Positions 36,640 through 44,915 of a stretch of DNA of 64,000 bases are shown here, piece by piece; positions within the stretch are counted from its first letter, which is position 1, and each line of letters begins with the position of its first letter. The stretch is from Burkholderiaceae bacterium (lineage in GTDB: Bacteria; Pseudomonadota; Gammaproteobacteria; Burkholderiales; Burkholderiaceae_C), in NCBI GenBank assembly GCA_023954035.1, contig JAMLIT010000004.1, positions 1-64,000 of the forward strand. Reading direction: 5' to 3'. Under the pieces are notes generated by a model. That model was not told the DNA's origin. It was given only the letters and a program-made list of their open reading frames with translations, and ran no database searches. The position numbers and the translations under genes were made by a program.

Positions 36640-38019
36640 CTAGAAGGGCATCTTGGGCATGCCACTACCGCCCATGCCCTTCATACCGCCCATCTTCTTC
36701 ATCATCTTCATCAGGCCGCCGCCCTTCATCTTCTTCATCATGCCCTGCATCTGCTCGAACTCCTTGAGCAGGCGGTTGACTTCTTGAACCTGGACACCGG
36801 CGCCGTTTGCGATGCGCTTCTTGCGGGTGGCCTTGATGAGCTCGGGCTTGCGGCGCTCCTTGGGCGTCATGCTCTGGATGATGCCTTCCTTGCGTTTGAT
36901 GTCCTTCTCAGCCCGGTCCATGTCCACCGCGCCGGCCTTGGCCATCAATTGCGAAGGCAGCTTGTCCATCAGGCTCGACAAGCCGCCCATTTGCTTCATC
37001 TGCTGCAACTGGCCGAGGAAGTCGTTCAGGTCAAAGCCATCGCCGCTTTTCACCTTGGCGGCAAGCTTCTGCGCGGCCTCCATGTCGACGCCAGCCGACA
37101 CCTGCTCGACCAGGGCGACGATGTCGCCCATGCCCAGAATGCGGCCGGCGTGGCGCTCGGCGTCGAACACCTCCAGGCCATCGAGCTTTTCCGAAACGCC
37201 GGCAAACTTGATCGGCGCGCCCGTGATCTGGCGCACCGACAGTGCCGCGCCGCCGCGCGAGTCACCGTCGAGCTTGGTCAGGATGATGCCGGTCAGCGGC
37301 AATGCCTCCTTGAAGGCCTTGGCCGTGTTGATGGCGTCCTGGCCCTGCATGGCGTCCACCACAAACAGCGTTTCCACCGGTTTGATGGCCGCGTGCAGGT
37401 CCTTGATTTCCTGCATCAGCAACTCGTCAATGGCCAGGCGGCCGGCGGTGTCCACCAGCAGCACGTCAAAGTAGTGCTTCTTGGCGTAGTCAAGCGCGGC
37501 GCGGGCGATATCCAGCGGCTTTTGGTCCGGCGTGCTCGGAAACCATTCGGCGCCTGCCTGGGCAGTGACGGTTTTGAGCTGCTCAATGGCCGCTGGCCGG
37601 TACACGTCGCCCGAGACGGTCAGCACCTTCTTCTTGCGTTTTTCAATCAGGTGTTTGGCCAGTTTGGCCGTTGTCGTCGTTTTGCCCGCGCCCTGCAGAC
37701 CGGCCATCAGGATCACGGCCGGTGGCTGGGCATGGAGGTTGATGTCGGCGACCCCTTCGCCCATGGTGGCCGCAAGCTCGCGGTTGACGATGCCCACCAG
37801 CGCCTGGCCAGGCTTGAGCGAGCCCAGCACTTCCTGTCCCAGCGCCTTTTCCTTCACGCGGGCAATGAAGTCGCGCACCACGGGCAGCGCCACGTCGGCT
37901 TCCAGAAGCGCCATGCGCACTTCGCGCAGCATGTCCTGCACGTTCGATTCGGTGATGCGGGCCTGGCCGCGCATTTCTTTCACCAGGCGCGTGAGTTTGT
38001 CTGTTAGGGCGGAGGCCAT
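36640..38019 (-). CDS. ffh: Signal recognition particle protein Ffh
   Basis: 459 residues from the ATG at 38019 (MASALTDKLTRLVKEMRGQA). It binds 4.5S RNA and signal sequences and delivers nascent membrane proteins to FtsY. The GTPase has MAGLQGAGKTTTTAKLAKHL, VLLVDTAGRLAIDELL and LTKLDGDSRGGAALS. The methionine-rich M domain follows, including SMTPKERRKPELIKATRKKRIA, and ends with a Gly/Met/Lys-rich tail. A longer upstream frame (to 38304) is rejected because it runs through the divergent gene. Confidence 0.97.
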   Translation of the reverse strand: MASALTDKLTRLVKEMRGQARITESNVQDMLREVRMALLEADVALPVVRDFIARVKEKALGQEVLGSLKPGQALVGIVNRELAATMGEGVADINLHAQPPAVILMAGLQGAGKTTTTAKLAKHLIEKRKKKVLTVSGDVYRPAAIEQLKTVTAQAGAEWFPSTPDQKPLDIARAALDYAKKHYFDVLLVDTAGRLAIDELLMQEIKDLHAAIKPVETLFVVDAMQGQDAINTAKAFKEALPLTGIILTKLDGDSRGGAALSVRQITGAPIKFAGVSEKLDGLEVFDAERHAGRILGMGDIVALVEQVSAGVDMEAAQKLAAKVKSGDGFDLNDFLGQLQQMKQMGGLSSLMDKLPSQLMAKAGAVDMDRAEKDIKRKEGIIQSMTPKERRKPELIKATRKKRIANGAGVQVQEVNRLLKEFEQMQGMMKKMKGGGLMKMMKKMGGMKGMGGSGMPKMPF

Positions 38020-38102
38020 GCTAGGGAAATTCCGGTTGGCCGCTCGCGGCTGCGGGCGGTGGGCGCCAGGATGCGGGCCTGGGCGAAAGGTAAACTGCGC
38101 CC

Positions 38103-38900
38103 ATGATTTTAGCGAGTAGCTCTCCCTTCGCCGTTCTGCTGGGGATAGCTGCCGCAGCGGCCTATGCAGTGCCTGCCGCCTTGCCCTCCCGCCTGAGCGA
38201 AACGGGAGCGCGCATCGCGCTCTGGCTGGCCTGGGCATTGCACGGCAGCATGCTGGCTGCTGGCATGCTGCAAGGCGCGCCACGCTTCGGGTTTGCGCCC
38301 GCACTGTCGGTCACCGCCTGGCTGGTGCTGACGGTGTACGCGATCGAGCGCGAGCTGTTTCCCAAGTTGCGCACCCGCTGGGGCCTGGCTGCCTTGGGCG
38401 CCGTGGCGGTCGTGCTGGCGCTGGTGTTTCCTGGTCAGCCGCTGCACGTGAGCGCCACGGCATGGCTGCCGCTGCATCTTGCGCTGGGCATTTCGGCCTA
38501 CGGACTGTTTGGTGCGGCGGTCGTGCACGCCGCGCTGATGACGCGTGCCGAAGCGCGCCTTCGCCTGGCGGAAGACCCGCACAGCGGCCTCCCGCTCCTG
38601 ACGCTCGAGCGCCTCACCTTTCGCTTCGTGACGGCGGGATTTGTCCTGCTGACCGCCACCCTGGCCGCGGGTGTTTTGTTCAGCGAAGCACTTTACGGCC
38701 GCGCCTGGCGCTGGGACCACAAGGCCGTGTTTTCGGTGCTCTCGTGGCTGACCTTTGCCGCCCTGCTGCTGGGCCGCCGGCGCTTTGGCTGGCGCGGGCG
38801 CAGCGCGGTCCGGGTGCTCTACGCTGGCGCCGTATTGTTGCTTTTGGCATACGTGGGTTCGCGCTTTGCGCTGGAAGTCGTCCTGGGGCGTGCGCCATGA
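38103..38900 (+). CDS. CcsA/YpjD-like membrane protein (cytochrome c biogenesis family)
   Basis: 265 residues, about eight membrane segments. LHLALGISAYGLFGAAVVHAALMTRAEARL, LTLERLTFRFVTAGFVLLTATLAAG and AWRWDHKAVFSVLSWLTFAALLLGRRRFGWRGR are typical of the HemX/YpjD relatives of CcsA. They have the DHKAVFSxLSW and GWRGR motifs but lack the tryptophan-rich haem-handling loop of true CcsA. The exact function is unknown. It is divergent from ffh with 83 nt between starts, and it overlaps the next small gene by 4 nt. Confidence 0.88.
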   Translation: MILASSSPFAVLLGIAAAAAYAVPAALPSRLSETGARIALWLAWALHGSMLAAGMLQGAPRFGFAPALSVTAWLVLTVYAIERELFPKLRTRWGLAALGAVAVVLALVFPGQPLHVSATAWLPLHLALGISAYGLFGAAVVHAALMTRAEARLRLAEDPHSGLPLLTLERLTFRFVTAGFVLLTATLAAGVLFSEALYGRAWRWDHKAVFSVLSWLTFAALLLGRRRFGWRGRSAVRVLYAGAVLLLLAYVGSRFALEVVLGRAP

Positions 38901-39121
38901 AATTTCTCGTCCTCCTGGCCGTCTTGTTGGTGGCCTACTTGGTCTGGCGCGGCAAAAGGGTGGCCAAGGCGCCGTCGCGTCCCCGGACTCCCGCCCTGCC
39001 GACACCGCAAGACATGCTGGCCTGCGCACGCTGCGGCGTGCACGTGCCGCGCAGTGATGCCTGGATCAGCGACGGGCGCAGCTACTGCAGCCGCGAGCAC
39101 CAGCAACAAGATGGGAACTGA
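38897..39121 (+). CDS. PP0621 family small membrane protein with Cys pairs
   Basis: 74 residues: an N-terminal membrane segment (KFLVLLAVLLVAYLVWRGKR), a Pro/Ala linker and a C-terminal MLACARCGVHVPRSDAWISDGRSYCSREH. The CARC plus YCSREH pattern resembles a small metal-binding ribbon. I recognise it as the PP0621 type, of unknown function. The start overlaps the CcsA-like stop (ATGA) and the end overlaps the pilS start by 11 nt, so the three genes form one unit. Confidence 0.8.
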   Translation: MKFLVLLAVLLVAYLVWRGKRVAKAPSRPRTPALPTPQDMLACARCGVHVPRSDAWISDGRSYCSREHQQQDGN

Positions 39122-40841
39122 CGCCGGGCCTGCCCATCCGTCCCTGCCCGCGCGGCGCCGTGGCGCGGGGCAGGACGCCGCGTTTCTTCGCCTGTGGCAA
39201 GGATTTCTCACCGGCCGCGTGGTGGTGGCGCTCGCCTTGCTCATGCTGCAACTGGCGGGCCAGATGCTCAACCAGAATGCGGAACTGGTGGTCGTGCTTG
39301 TGTGCATCGTGTACCTCGGCGCCACGGTGACGGTCCGCCTGCTGGCGGGCAAGGTGGCGCCCTCGCCGGAAGCCGGCATGCACTGGCTGCCCTCGATCGG
39401 CGTGGATTTGGCCCTGGTCTGCGCGCTGCAACTGCTGCAGAGCGGCAGCATGAGCTTTACGCCATTGTTCGGGCTGCCGATTCTGATGGCTTCGGTGCTG
39501 GGCACGCTCACGCTGGCCATGGGCACCACGGCGGCCGTCACATTGCTGCTGCTGGCATGGGCCTGGTGGTTTGGTGACCCCAGCGGCAACGAGACCACGC
39601 AGCGATCGCTGCAAGCGGCACTCACCGGCACCGGCTATTTCATCGTCGCTTTCATGGTGCAGCAACTTGCGCTGCGGCTGGTGCGCGAGCAGCACATTGC
39701 GCAGAGCAGCCAGGCGACAGCGCGGGTGCAGAGCCAGGTCAGCGAGCTGGTCATTCAAAACCTGACCGAAGGGGTTCTGGTGGTGGACGAGGCCTTCGAA
39801 GTGCGCACCGCCAACCCCGCCGGGCTGCAGATGCTGGGCGCGCAGCCTGGCCTCCATCCTCCGTTTGCCTTGCACTCTCGGCCCGCCTGGCAAGCCCTTG
39901 CCGCCCTGGCGCGGCGCAGCTTTCGCCAGAGCGCGCCCCAGGTGGCGGACATCAATCTGATCAGCGACAAGCAAAGCCCGATTGGCCTGCACGTGCGCAC
40001 CTGGCTCACGGCCGCGCTCAGTTCCTCCGCCGATGCGCCGGGGCAGCGTCTGTGCGTGATGTTCCTGCACGACTTGCGCGAGCTCGAGGCCCGCTTGCGC
40101 ACCGAGAAGCTCGCTGCCATGGGGCGCATGTCGGCAGCCGTGGCCCATGAAATCCGCAACCCGCTGGCCGCCATCGTTCAGGCCAATGCGCTGCTCGACG
40201 AAGATTTGCACGAGCCCTCCCACAAGCGCCTGGCTCAGATGATTGGACAGAATGCTGATCGGCTGGCGCACATTGCCGAAGAAATCCTCGACATTGCCCG
40301 CGTGCAACACCAGATGGACCATGCCCCGGCGGCAGCCGTGGCGCTGGACGAAACAGTGGCTCAGATCTGGCGCGACTGGCAAGCCCACGCACCGACCCAG
40401 CGCCAGGGCCTGCTGCGCCTGGGCGCGCCGTCGATGCAGGTGGAGTTTGACGCCGAGCATTTGCGCCGGGTGCTGGTGAACCTGCTGGACAACGCCTTGC
40501 GCTACCGCAGTGGCGCAGCCGATTCCCTGCAACTGCACACGCGCATCGAATCGCCGGGCCAGGCCAGCGTGCAGGTCTGGAGCGATGGCCCCCCCATGGA
40601 GCAATCGGTCGAGAGGCATCTTTTCGAACCCTTTTTCTCATCCGAGAGCCGCTCCAGCGGACTGGGCCTCTACATCTGCCGCGGCCTGTGCGAGCGCCAC
40701 GGGGCGAGCATCAGCTACCAGCGGCTGCAACGCAGCGTCTGCGAGAAGGAGTGCGGAGGCAACGCGTTCACCGTGCGCTTTCGCAGCACCGGCATCCTGC
40801 CCCCGCCGGACGCGTCCCTTTTTGATACCGTGGTGGTTTGA
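39111..40841 (+). CDS. pilS: PilS-type sensor histidine kinase
   Basis: 576 residues. About six membrane segments (roughly residues 25-190, GRVVVALALLMLQLAGQML onward) precede a PAS-like domain (LTEGVLVVDEAFEVRTANPAG). The HisKA motif AAVAHEIRNPLAAIVQANALL carries the phospho-acceptor His, and the HATPase has VLVNLLDNALRYR and SSGLGLYICRGLCERHG. The six-helix membrane part and the adjacent NtrC-type regulator identify the PilS/PilR pair, which in Pseudomonas controls pilin transcription through sigma-54. The ATG at 39111 overlaps the preceding gene. Confidence 0.9.
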   Translation: MGTDAGPAHPSLPARRRGAGQDAAFLRLWQGFLTGRVVVALALLMLQLAGQMLNQNAELVVVLVCIVYLGATVTVRLLAGKVAPSPEAGMHWLPSIGVDLALVCALQLLQSGSMSFTPLFGLPILMASVLGTLTLAMGTTAAVTLLLLAWAWWFGDPSGNETTQRSLQAALTGTGYFIVAFMVQQLALRLVREQHIAQSSQATARVQSQVSELVIQNLTEGVLVVDEAFEVRTANPAGLQMLGAQPGLHPPFALHSRPAWQALAALARRSFRQSAPQVADINLISDKQSPIGLHVRTWLTAALSSSADAPGQRLCVMFLHDLRELEARLRTEKLAAMGRMSAAVAHEIRNPLAAIVQANALLDEDLHEPSHKRLAQMIGQNADRLAHIAEEILDIARVQHQMDHAPAAAVALDETVAQIWRDWQAHAPTQRQGLLRLGAPSMQVEFDAEHLRRVLVNLLDNALRYRSGAADSLQLHTRIESPGQASVQVWSDGPPMEQSVERHLFEPFFSSESRSSGLGLYICRGLCERHGASISYQRLQRSVCEKECGGNAFTVRFRSTGILPPPDASLFDTVVV

Positions 40842-40855
40842 CCGCCCCTGACCCG

Positions 40856-42298
40856 ATGAACTCTCAGCCCGCATCCATTTTGGTGATCGACGACGAGCCC
40901 GACCTGCGCACGCTGTACGAATTGACGCTGCTGCGCGAGGGCTATCGCATCGACACGGCCGGTACCGTGGCGCAGGCACGCGAGCTGCTTGCCAAGCAAG
41001 GCTACGACGTCGTCATTACCGACATGCGCCTGCCCGACGGCTTTGGCATGGAGCTGCTGCACGATCTGCGCCAGCAGCAGCGCCCCGAACGCTGTCTGGT
41101 GATGACGGCCTATGGTTCGGCGGAAAACGCGGTCGAGGCCTTGCGCGCGGGCGCCTTCGACTACCTCACCAAGCCGGTCGACCTCAAGCAGTTCCGTGCC
41201 GTGGTGGCCTCTGCGGTGCAGGGTACGGAGGGGGTTCAGCCTGTGCGCGCTGCGGCGGGCCGCCCGGTCGCGTCGGGGCGCTCCGGCGGCGCAGCACTGG
41301 AACGCCTGGTCGGCGAATCGGAAGCGATGCGCAACGTCAAGCAACGTGTGGTCAAGGTGGCGCGCGGCATGGCGCCCGTCCTGGTCCGGGGCGAGTCGGG
41401 CACCGGCAAGGAATTGGTGGCGCGTGCGCTGCACGAAAACAGCCAGCGCGCTGCAGGCCCGCTGGTCGCGGTCAATTGCGGCGCGATTCCCGAAGCCCTG
41501 CTGGAAGCGGAATTCTTCGGCGCGCGCAAGGGCTCGTACACCGGCGCAACGCACGACCGGCCGGGATACTTCCAGGCGGCGCAAGGCGGCACGCTCTTTC
41601 TCGACGAGATTGGCGACCTGCCGCTGGCCATGCAGACCAAACTGCTGCGCGCCATCCAGGAGCGTAGCGTGCGCCCGCTGGGTGCCACACAGGAGGAACC
41701 CGTGGACGTGCGCATCGTCAGCGCCACCCACCGCGACCTGGCGGCCGACGTGCAATCTGGTCGTTTCCGGCAAGATTTGTACTACCGCCTGAACGTCATC
41801 GAAGTGGTGATTCCACCGCTGCGCGAACGCCGCGAAGACCTGCCTGCCCTGTGCCGCGCGCTGCTCGCGCGCATTGCCCAGGAATCGGGGACGTCGGCGC
41901 CGGAATTGACCGACGGCATGGTGCAAGCCATCGCCGCCCATCCGCTGACCGGCAACGTCCGCGAATTGGAAAACCTGCTGCACCGGGCCGTGGCGCTGGG
42001 TGATGGCAATGAACTGCACGTGGACTGTGCGGTCTCCAGTGTCGCGCCCGCGCCAAGCGCCGCCGCCGTGTCCTCAGCGACTGGCGCGCCTTCTTCGGCC
42101 GAACCTTTGCCCCGTGACCTGCAGGCCTGGCTCGATCAGCAGGAGCGGAACATCCTGGTACGTGCGCTGCAGGAGAACCATTTCAATCGCACCGCCACCG
42201 CTGCGCGCCTGGGGATCAGCTTGCGCCAGATCCGGTATCGCATTGCCCGCCTGAACATCGCTGCGCCAGGCGACTCCCATGCCGACGACGACGCCTGA
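40856..42298 (+). CDS. pilR: PilR-type sigma-54-dependent response regulator
   Basis: 480 residues. The receiver (ASILVIDDEPDLRTLYEL, acceptor Asp in VVITDMRLPDGFG, FDYLTKPVDL) is followed by an AAA+ domain with Walker A RGESGTGKELVARALHENS and Walker B TLFLDEIGDLPLAMQ. The sigma-54 contact loop is GSYTGA, a tolerated variant of GAFTGA. The C-terminal Fis-type helix-turn-helix is ENHFNRTATAARLGISLRQIRYRI. It activates sigma-54 promoters, probably pilA. I chose the ATG at 40856; a TTG at 40838 overlapping the pilS stop is possible. Confidence 0.92.
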   Translation: MNSQPASILVIDDEPDLRTLYELTLLREGYRIDTAGTVAQARELLAKQGYDVVITDMRLPDGFGMELLHDLRQQQRPERCLVMTAYGSAENAVEALRAGAFDYLTKPVDLKQFRAVVASAVQGTEGVQPVRAAAGRPVASGRSGGAALERLVGESEAMRNVKQRVVKVARGMAPVLVRGESGTGKELVARALHENSQRAAGPLVAVNCGAIPEALLEAEFFGARKGSYTGATHDRPGYFQAAQGGTLFLDEIGDLPLAMQTKLLRAIQERSVRPLGATQEEPVDVRIVSATHRDLAADVQSGRFRQDLYYRLNVIEVVIPPLRERREDLPALCRALLARIAQESGTSAPELTDGMVQAIAAHPLTGNVRELENLLHRAVALGDGNELHVDCAVSSVAPAPSAAAVSSATGAPSSAEPLPRDLQAWLDQQERNILVRALQENHFNRTATAARLGISLRQIRYRIARLNIAAPGDSHADDDA

Positions 42299-42866
42299 CC
42301 TTGTCGATCTGTGGCGCGACGACTGGTATCAGCCTGCGGTCGCCCTGCCTTCACCGCATTGCGACGCCCGCCCGGACGGCGCGCAGATCGATCTGATCGT
42401 CGTTCATTCCATCAGTCTTCCGCCTGGAATCTACGGGGGCCGCGAAGTGGCGGATCTGTTTCTTGGCACGCTGGACTGCACTGCACATCCCTATTTCGAG
42501 CGCCTGCGCGGCCTGCGCGTCTCTGCGCATTTTTTTGTTCGGCGCTCGGGCTCCATATGGCAGTTTGTTGGCTGCGATCAGCGTGCCTGGCACGCAGGCG
42601 AATCGCGCTACCGCGGCAGAAGCCGATGCAATGACGACTCGATCGGCATCGAACTCGAGGGATTGGAGGGCGAACCCTTTGAGCCCATCCAATATGGCGC
42701 GCTCGCAAGGCTGTGTCGGGCCCTGGCTGCACGCTATCCCATTACCTTTCTTGCTGGGCACGAACACATCGCGCCTGGCCGCAAAGCGGATCCAGGTGCT
42801 GGCTTCGACTGGCACCAATTGAAGCGGGAACTCGCTCGACCCGCACTGCACTTTCCCACGCGCTGA
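42279..42866 (+). CDS. ampD: AmpD 1,6-anhydro-N-acetylmuramyl-L-alanine amidase
   Basis: 195 residues, a cytosolic zinc amidase in murein recycling. IDLIVVHSISLPPGIYGG holds the first zinc His. RVSAHFFVRRSGSIWQFVGCDQRAWHAGES, DDSIGIELEG and FLAGHEHIAPGRKADPGAGFDW hold the remaining ligands and catalytic residues. In relatives it removes the stem peptide from anhydro-muropeptides and so keeps ampC off. The start overlaps the end of pilR by 20 nt in another frame. Confidence 0.94.
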   Translation: MPTTTPDLVDLWRDDWYQPAVALPSPHCDARPDGAQIDLIVVHSISLPPGIYGGREVADLFLGTLDCTAHPYFERLRGLRVSAHFFVRRSGSIWQFVGCDQRAWHAGESRYRGRSRCNDDSIGIELEGLEGEPFEPIQYGALARLCRALAARYPITFLAGHEHIAPGRKADPGAGFDWHQLKRELARPALHFPTR

Positions 42867-43370
42867 GCGGTATCGCGCCCATCGCGCGGATCGCGCCGTC
42901 GCCGATAGCGCAGTGTGCTGTGAAGCAACAGAAACCGCATCGCACCGCGTTTGCGTGCTTTTCATTTCGGAGCACTGCTCTCATAATGCGAGCACTGGAA
43001 AAACCATGCCGACCCTGGACGACGAAGTCACCACGCTTTCGCAAATTCTGATCGACCACAGAGCGCTCGCTGCGCTGCGGTCTGCCGCAGTGACGACGGC
43101 AACTGAAGGCACGGGTTGCGGCCAGTCGCTTCTTCGAAACACATGGCATCGAATCACCTTGAGACCCCCCATGGCCTCGGCTTGCAGGCGTGCATTGCCA
43201 TCGCGTTCGATGAACCTCTTTGATGCATTCCTGCGCGCGTGCGGCGGTTGGCCGATGCGGCAGGCATGCCCCAGCATTCATGGCCCGGAGCGCCGCTCCG
43301 GGTCCGTGAATCTCTCCGTGTCCCATGCAGGCGTGGAGTGCTCTTTGCTCATTGACCCAAGGAGAACATG
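42867..43370 (+). other. 504-nt region without a convincing gene, upstream of the histone gene
   Basis: A possible promoter TTTTCA (42959-42964), 17-nt spacer, CATAAT (42982-42987) is flanked by two direct copies of GAGCACTG (42970-42977 and 42990-42997) exactly 20 nt apart, a spacing that suits a regulator binding one face of the helix. An open frame of 121 codons runs from ATG 43006 into the histone start, but only its first 30 codons look coding-like and I recognise no family. A strong stem-loop sits at 43276-43311. The region may be a long regulated 5' leader of the histone mRNA. Confidence 0.45.
43276..43311. other. Long imperfect inverted repeat in the histone gene leader
   Basis: A perfect inner pair CCCGGAGCG / CGCTCCGGG around one C is extended, after a small internal loop, by ATTCA / TGAAT. 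It ends 60 nt before the histone ATG and has no T-run, so it looks like an mRNA leader structure rather than a terminator. Confidence 0.5.
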
Positions 43371-43913
43371 ATGGCAACTGCGAAGAAGCCGGCCGCCAAG
43401 GCCGCAACCCCCGTGAAGAAAGCTGCGCCTGCCAAGACTGCCGCAGCAAAGAAGGCTCCTGCAAAAGCTGCGGCAAAGAAAACCGCCGCGCCTGCAAAAG
43501 CGCCTGTGAAGAAAGCAGCTCCAGCGAAGAAGGCTGCAGCACCCGTGAAAAAGGCAGCACCAGCGAAAAAGGCTGTGCCGGCGAAGAAGGCAGCAGCCGC
43601 GAAGCAAGCGGCGCCTGCCAAGAAAGCAGCTCCGGCGAAGAAGGCGGCTGCAGCAAAGAAAGCCACACCGGCCAAGAAAGCAGCTCCCGCGAAGAAATCG
43701 GCCCCGGCGAAAAAAGCGGCGCCCGCAAAAAAGGCTGCCCCCGCAAAGAAGAGCGCGCCCGCGAAGAAGAGCGCGCCCGCGAAGAAGGCTGCGCCAGCCG
43801 CAAAGTCTGCGCCTGCCAAGAAGCCTGCATCGAGCAAGGCGCCCGAAGCAGCGCCCCAGACCAAAATCAACCCTCAGGCGGCCTGGCCCTTTCCGACGGG
43901 CACCAAACCTTAG
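43371..43913 (+). CDS. Lysine-rich histone H1-like DNA-binding protein
   Basis: 180 residues made almost wholly of Lys, Ala and Pro in repeats of the type AAPAKKA, like the C-terminal tail of eukaryotic H1, chlamydial HctB or Bordetella BpH1. It should bind DNA without sequence preference and compact the nucleoid. The C-terminal KINPQAAWPFPTGTKP is not repetitive and may be a conserved tag. An AAGGAG ends 6 nt before the ATG at 43371, favouring it over the ATG at 43368. The tandem codon repeats make its length prone to slippage. A strong terminator follows. Confidence 0.92.
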   Translation: MATAKKPAAKAATPVKKAAPAKTAAAKKAPAKAAAKKTAAPAKAPVKKAAPAKKAAAPVKKAAPAKKAVPAKKAAAAKQAAPAKKAAPAKKAAAAKKATPAKKAAPAKKSAPAKKAAPAKKAAPAKKSAPAKKSAPAKKAAPAAKSAPAKKPASSKAPEAAPQTKINPQAAWPFPTGTKP

Positions 43914-43934
43914 GGCTGGCCGCGCTCTTGTCCA

Positions 43935-43960
43935 CCGGCGCCAGGCGCCGGTTTTTTTTT
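43935..43960 (+). terminator. Rho-independent terminator of the histone gene
   Basis: CCGGCG CCAGG CGCCGG followed by nine T, 21 nt after the histone stop. It sits between the histone and the convergent PfkB-kinase gene. Confidence 0.9.
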
Positions 43961-43985
43961 GGAGATTCCGGGCCGTGCCCGCGTT

Positions 43986-44885
43986 CTACACGGCGAAATC
44001 GAGCTGGTAGTTCTGCGGTCCGCGCGAGGCGATCTTGAGCGCGCCCAATCGATTGCCGAGCGCGGCACACCGCTGCAGCGACCAGCCTTGCTCCAGTCCA
44101 AACAAGAGCGCGCCGCGCCATGCATCGCCGCAGCCGGTGGGGTCGACCACCTGCCGTGCCGGCGTGGCTTCGACGATGGCTTTCGAACCCGCTTCCCACA
44201 CCTCACAACCTTCGGCTCCGAGGGTCACGACCAGGCCTCGCACGCGCTCGGAAATCTCAGCCAGGCCCAGTCCGGTGCGATCACAGAGCATTTTCCCCTC
44301 GTAGTCGTTGACCGTGACCCAACTGGCGAGCGCAACGAAATGGGCCAGCTCCTCGCCAGAAAACATGGGCAGGCCCTGGCCAGGATCAAACACAAACGGA
44401 ATGCCCGCCGCATGCAGCTGCGCCGCATGTGCGAGCATGGCCTCCCGGCCATCGGGCGCAACAATCCCCAGGCAGACGCCATGCGCGGCCGCGTCCTCGA
44501 TGCGGTTGCCGTGCGCCTGCATCATGGCACCGGGGTGAAAAGCCGTGATCTGGTTGTTGTCCATGTCCGTCATGATCATGGCTTGCGCGGTATAGGCATC
44601 GTCCACCTGACGCACGAAGGTGGTGGCGATTCCCATGGCCTGGAGCCGCTCGAGGTAGTCGGCACCGTCGCTGCCAAGCGTGGCCATGGGCAGGGCTTTC
44701 CCGCCCAGCAGGTGCAGGCTGTAGGCGATGTTGCCTGCGCAGCCGCCAAAATCCCGGCGCAGCGCAGGTACCAGAAACGAGACGTTCAGGATGTGCAGTT
44801 GATCGGCGAGTATCTGATCGGCAAATCGACCCTCGAAGGTCATGATGGTATCGAAGGCCAAAGAGCCGCAAATCAGTACTGCCAT
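43986..44885 (-). CDS. PfkB family carbohydrate/nucleoside kinase
   Basis: 299 residues of the ribokinase fold. LICGSLAFDTIMTFEG is the N-terminus, RRDFGGCAGNIAYSLHLLGG the substrate/glycine motif, and ARQVVDPTGCGDAWRGALLFGLEQG the ATP/anion-hole motif with catalytic Asp. WVTVNDYEGKMLCDRTG fits the adenosine-kinase-like subgroup, but the substrate cannot be fixed. ATG at 44885 is chosen over a TTG three codons upstream. It is the last gene of the accB-accC-prmA-DUF3426 run. Confidence 0.85.
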   Translation of the reverse strand: MAVLICGSLAFDTIMTFEGRFADQILADQLHILNVSFLVPALRRDFGGCAGNIAYSLHLLGGKALPMATLGSDGADYLERLQAMGIATTFVRQVDDAYTAQAMIMTDMDNNQITAFHPGAMMQAHGNRIEDAAAHGVCLGIVAPDGREAMLAHAAQLHAAGIPFVFDPGQGLPMFSGEELAHFVALASWVTVNDYEGKMLCDRTGLGLAEISERVRGLVVTLGAEGCEVWEAGSKAIVEATPARQVVDPTGCGDAWRGALLFGLEQGWSLQRCAALGNRLGALKIASRGPQNYQLDFAV

Positions 44886-44915
44886 ACCATTCAATCGTTG
44901 GAAGCCGACGCTTCG

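Noticed and set aside
43349-43870. A minus-strand frame of Ala/Phe/Gly repeats opposite the histone gene
   Set aside because: It is the reverse complement of the AAPAKKA codons; the plus strand has a ribosome binding site, terminator and known family.
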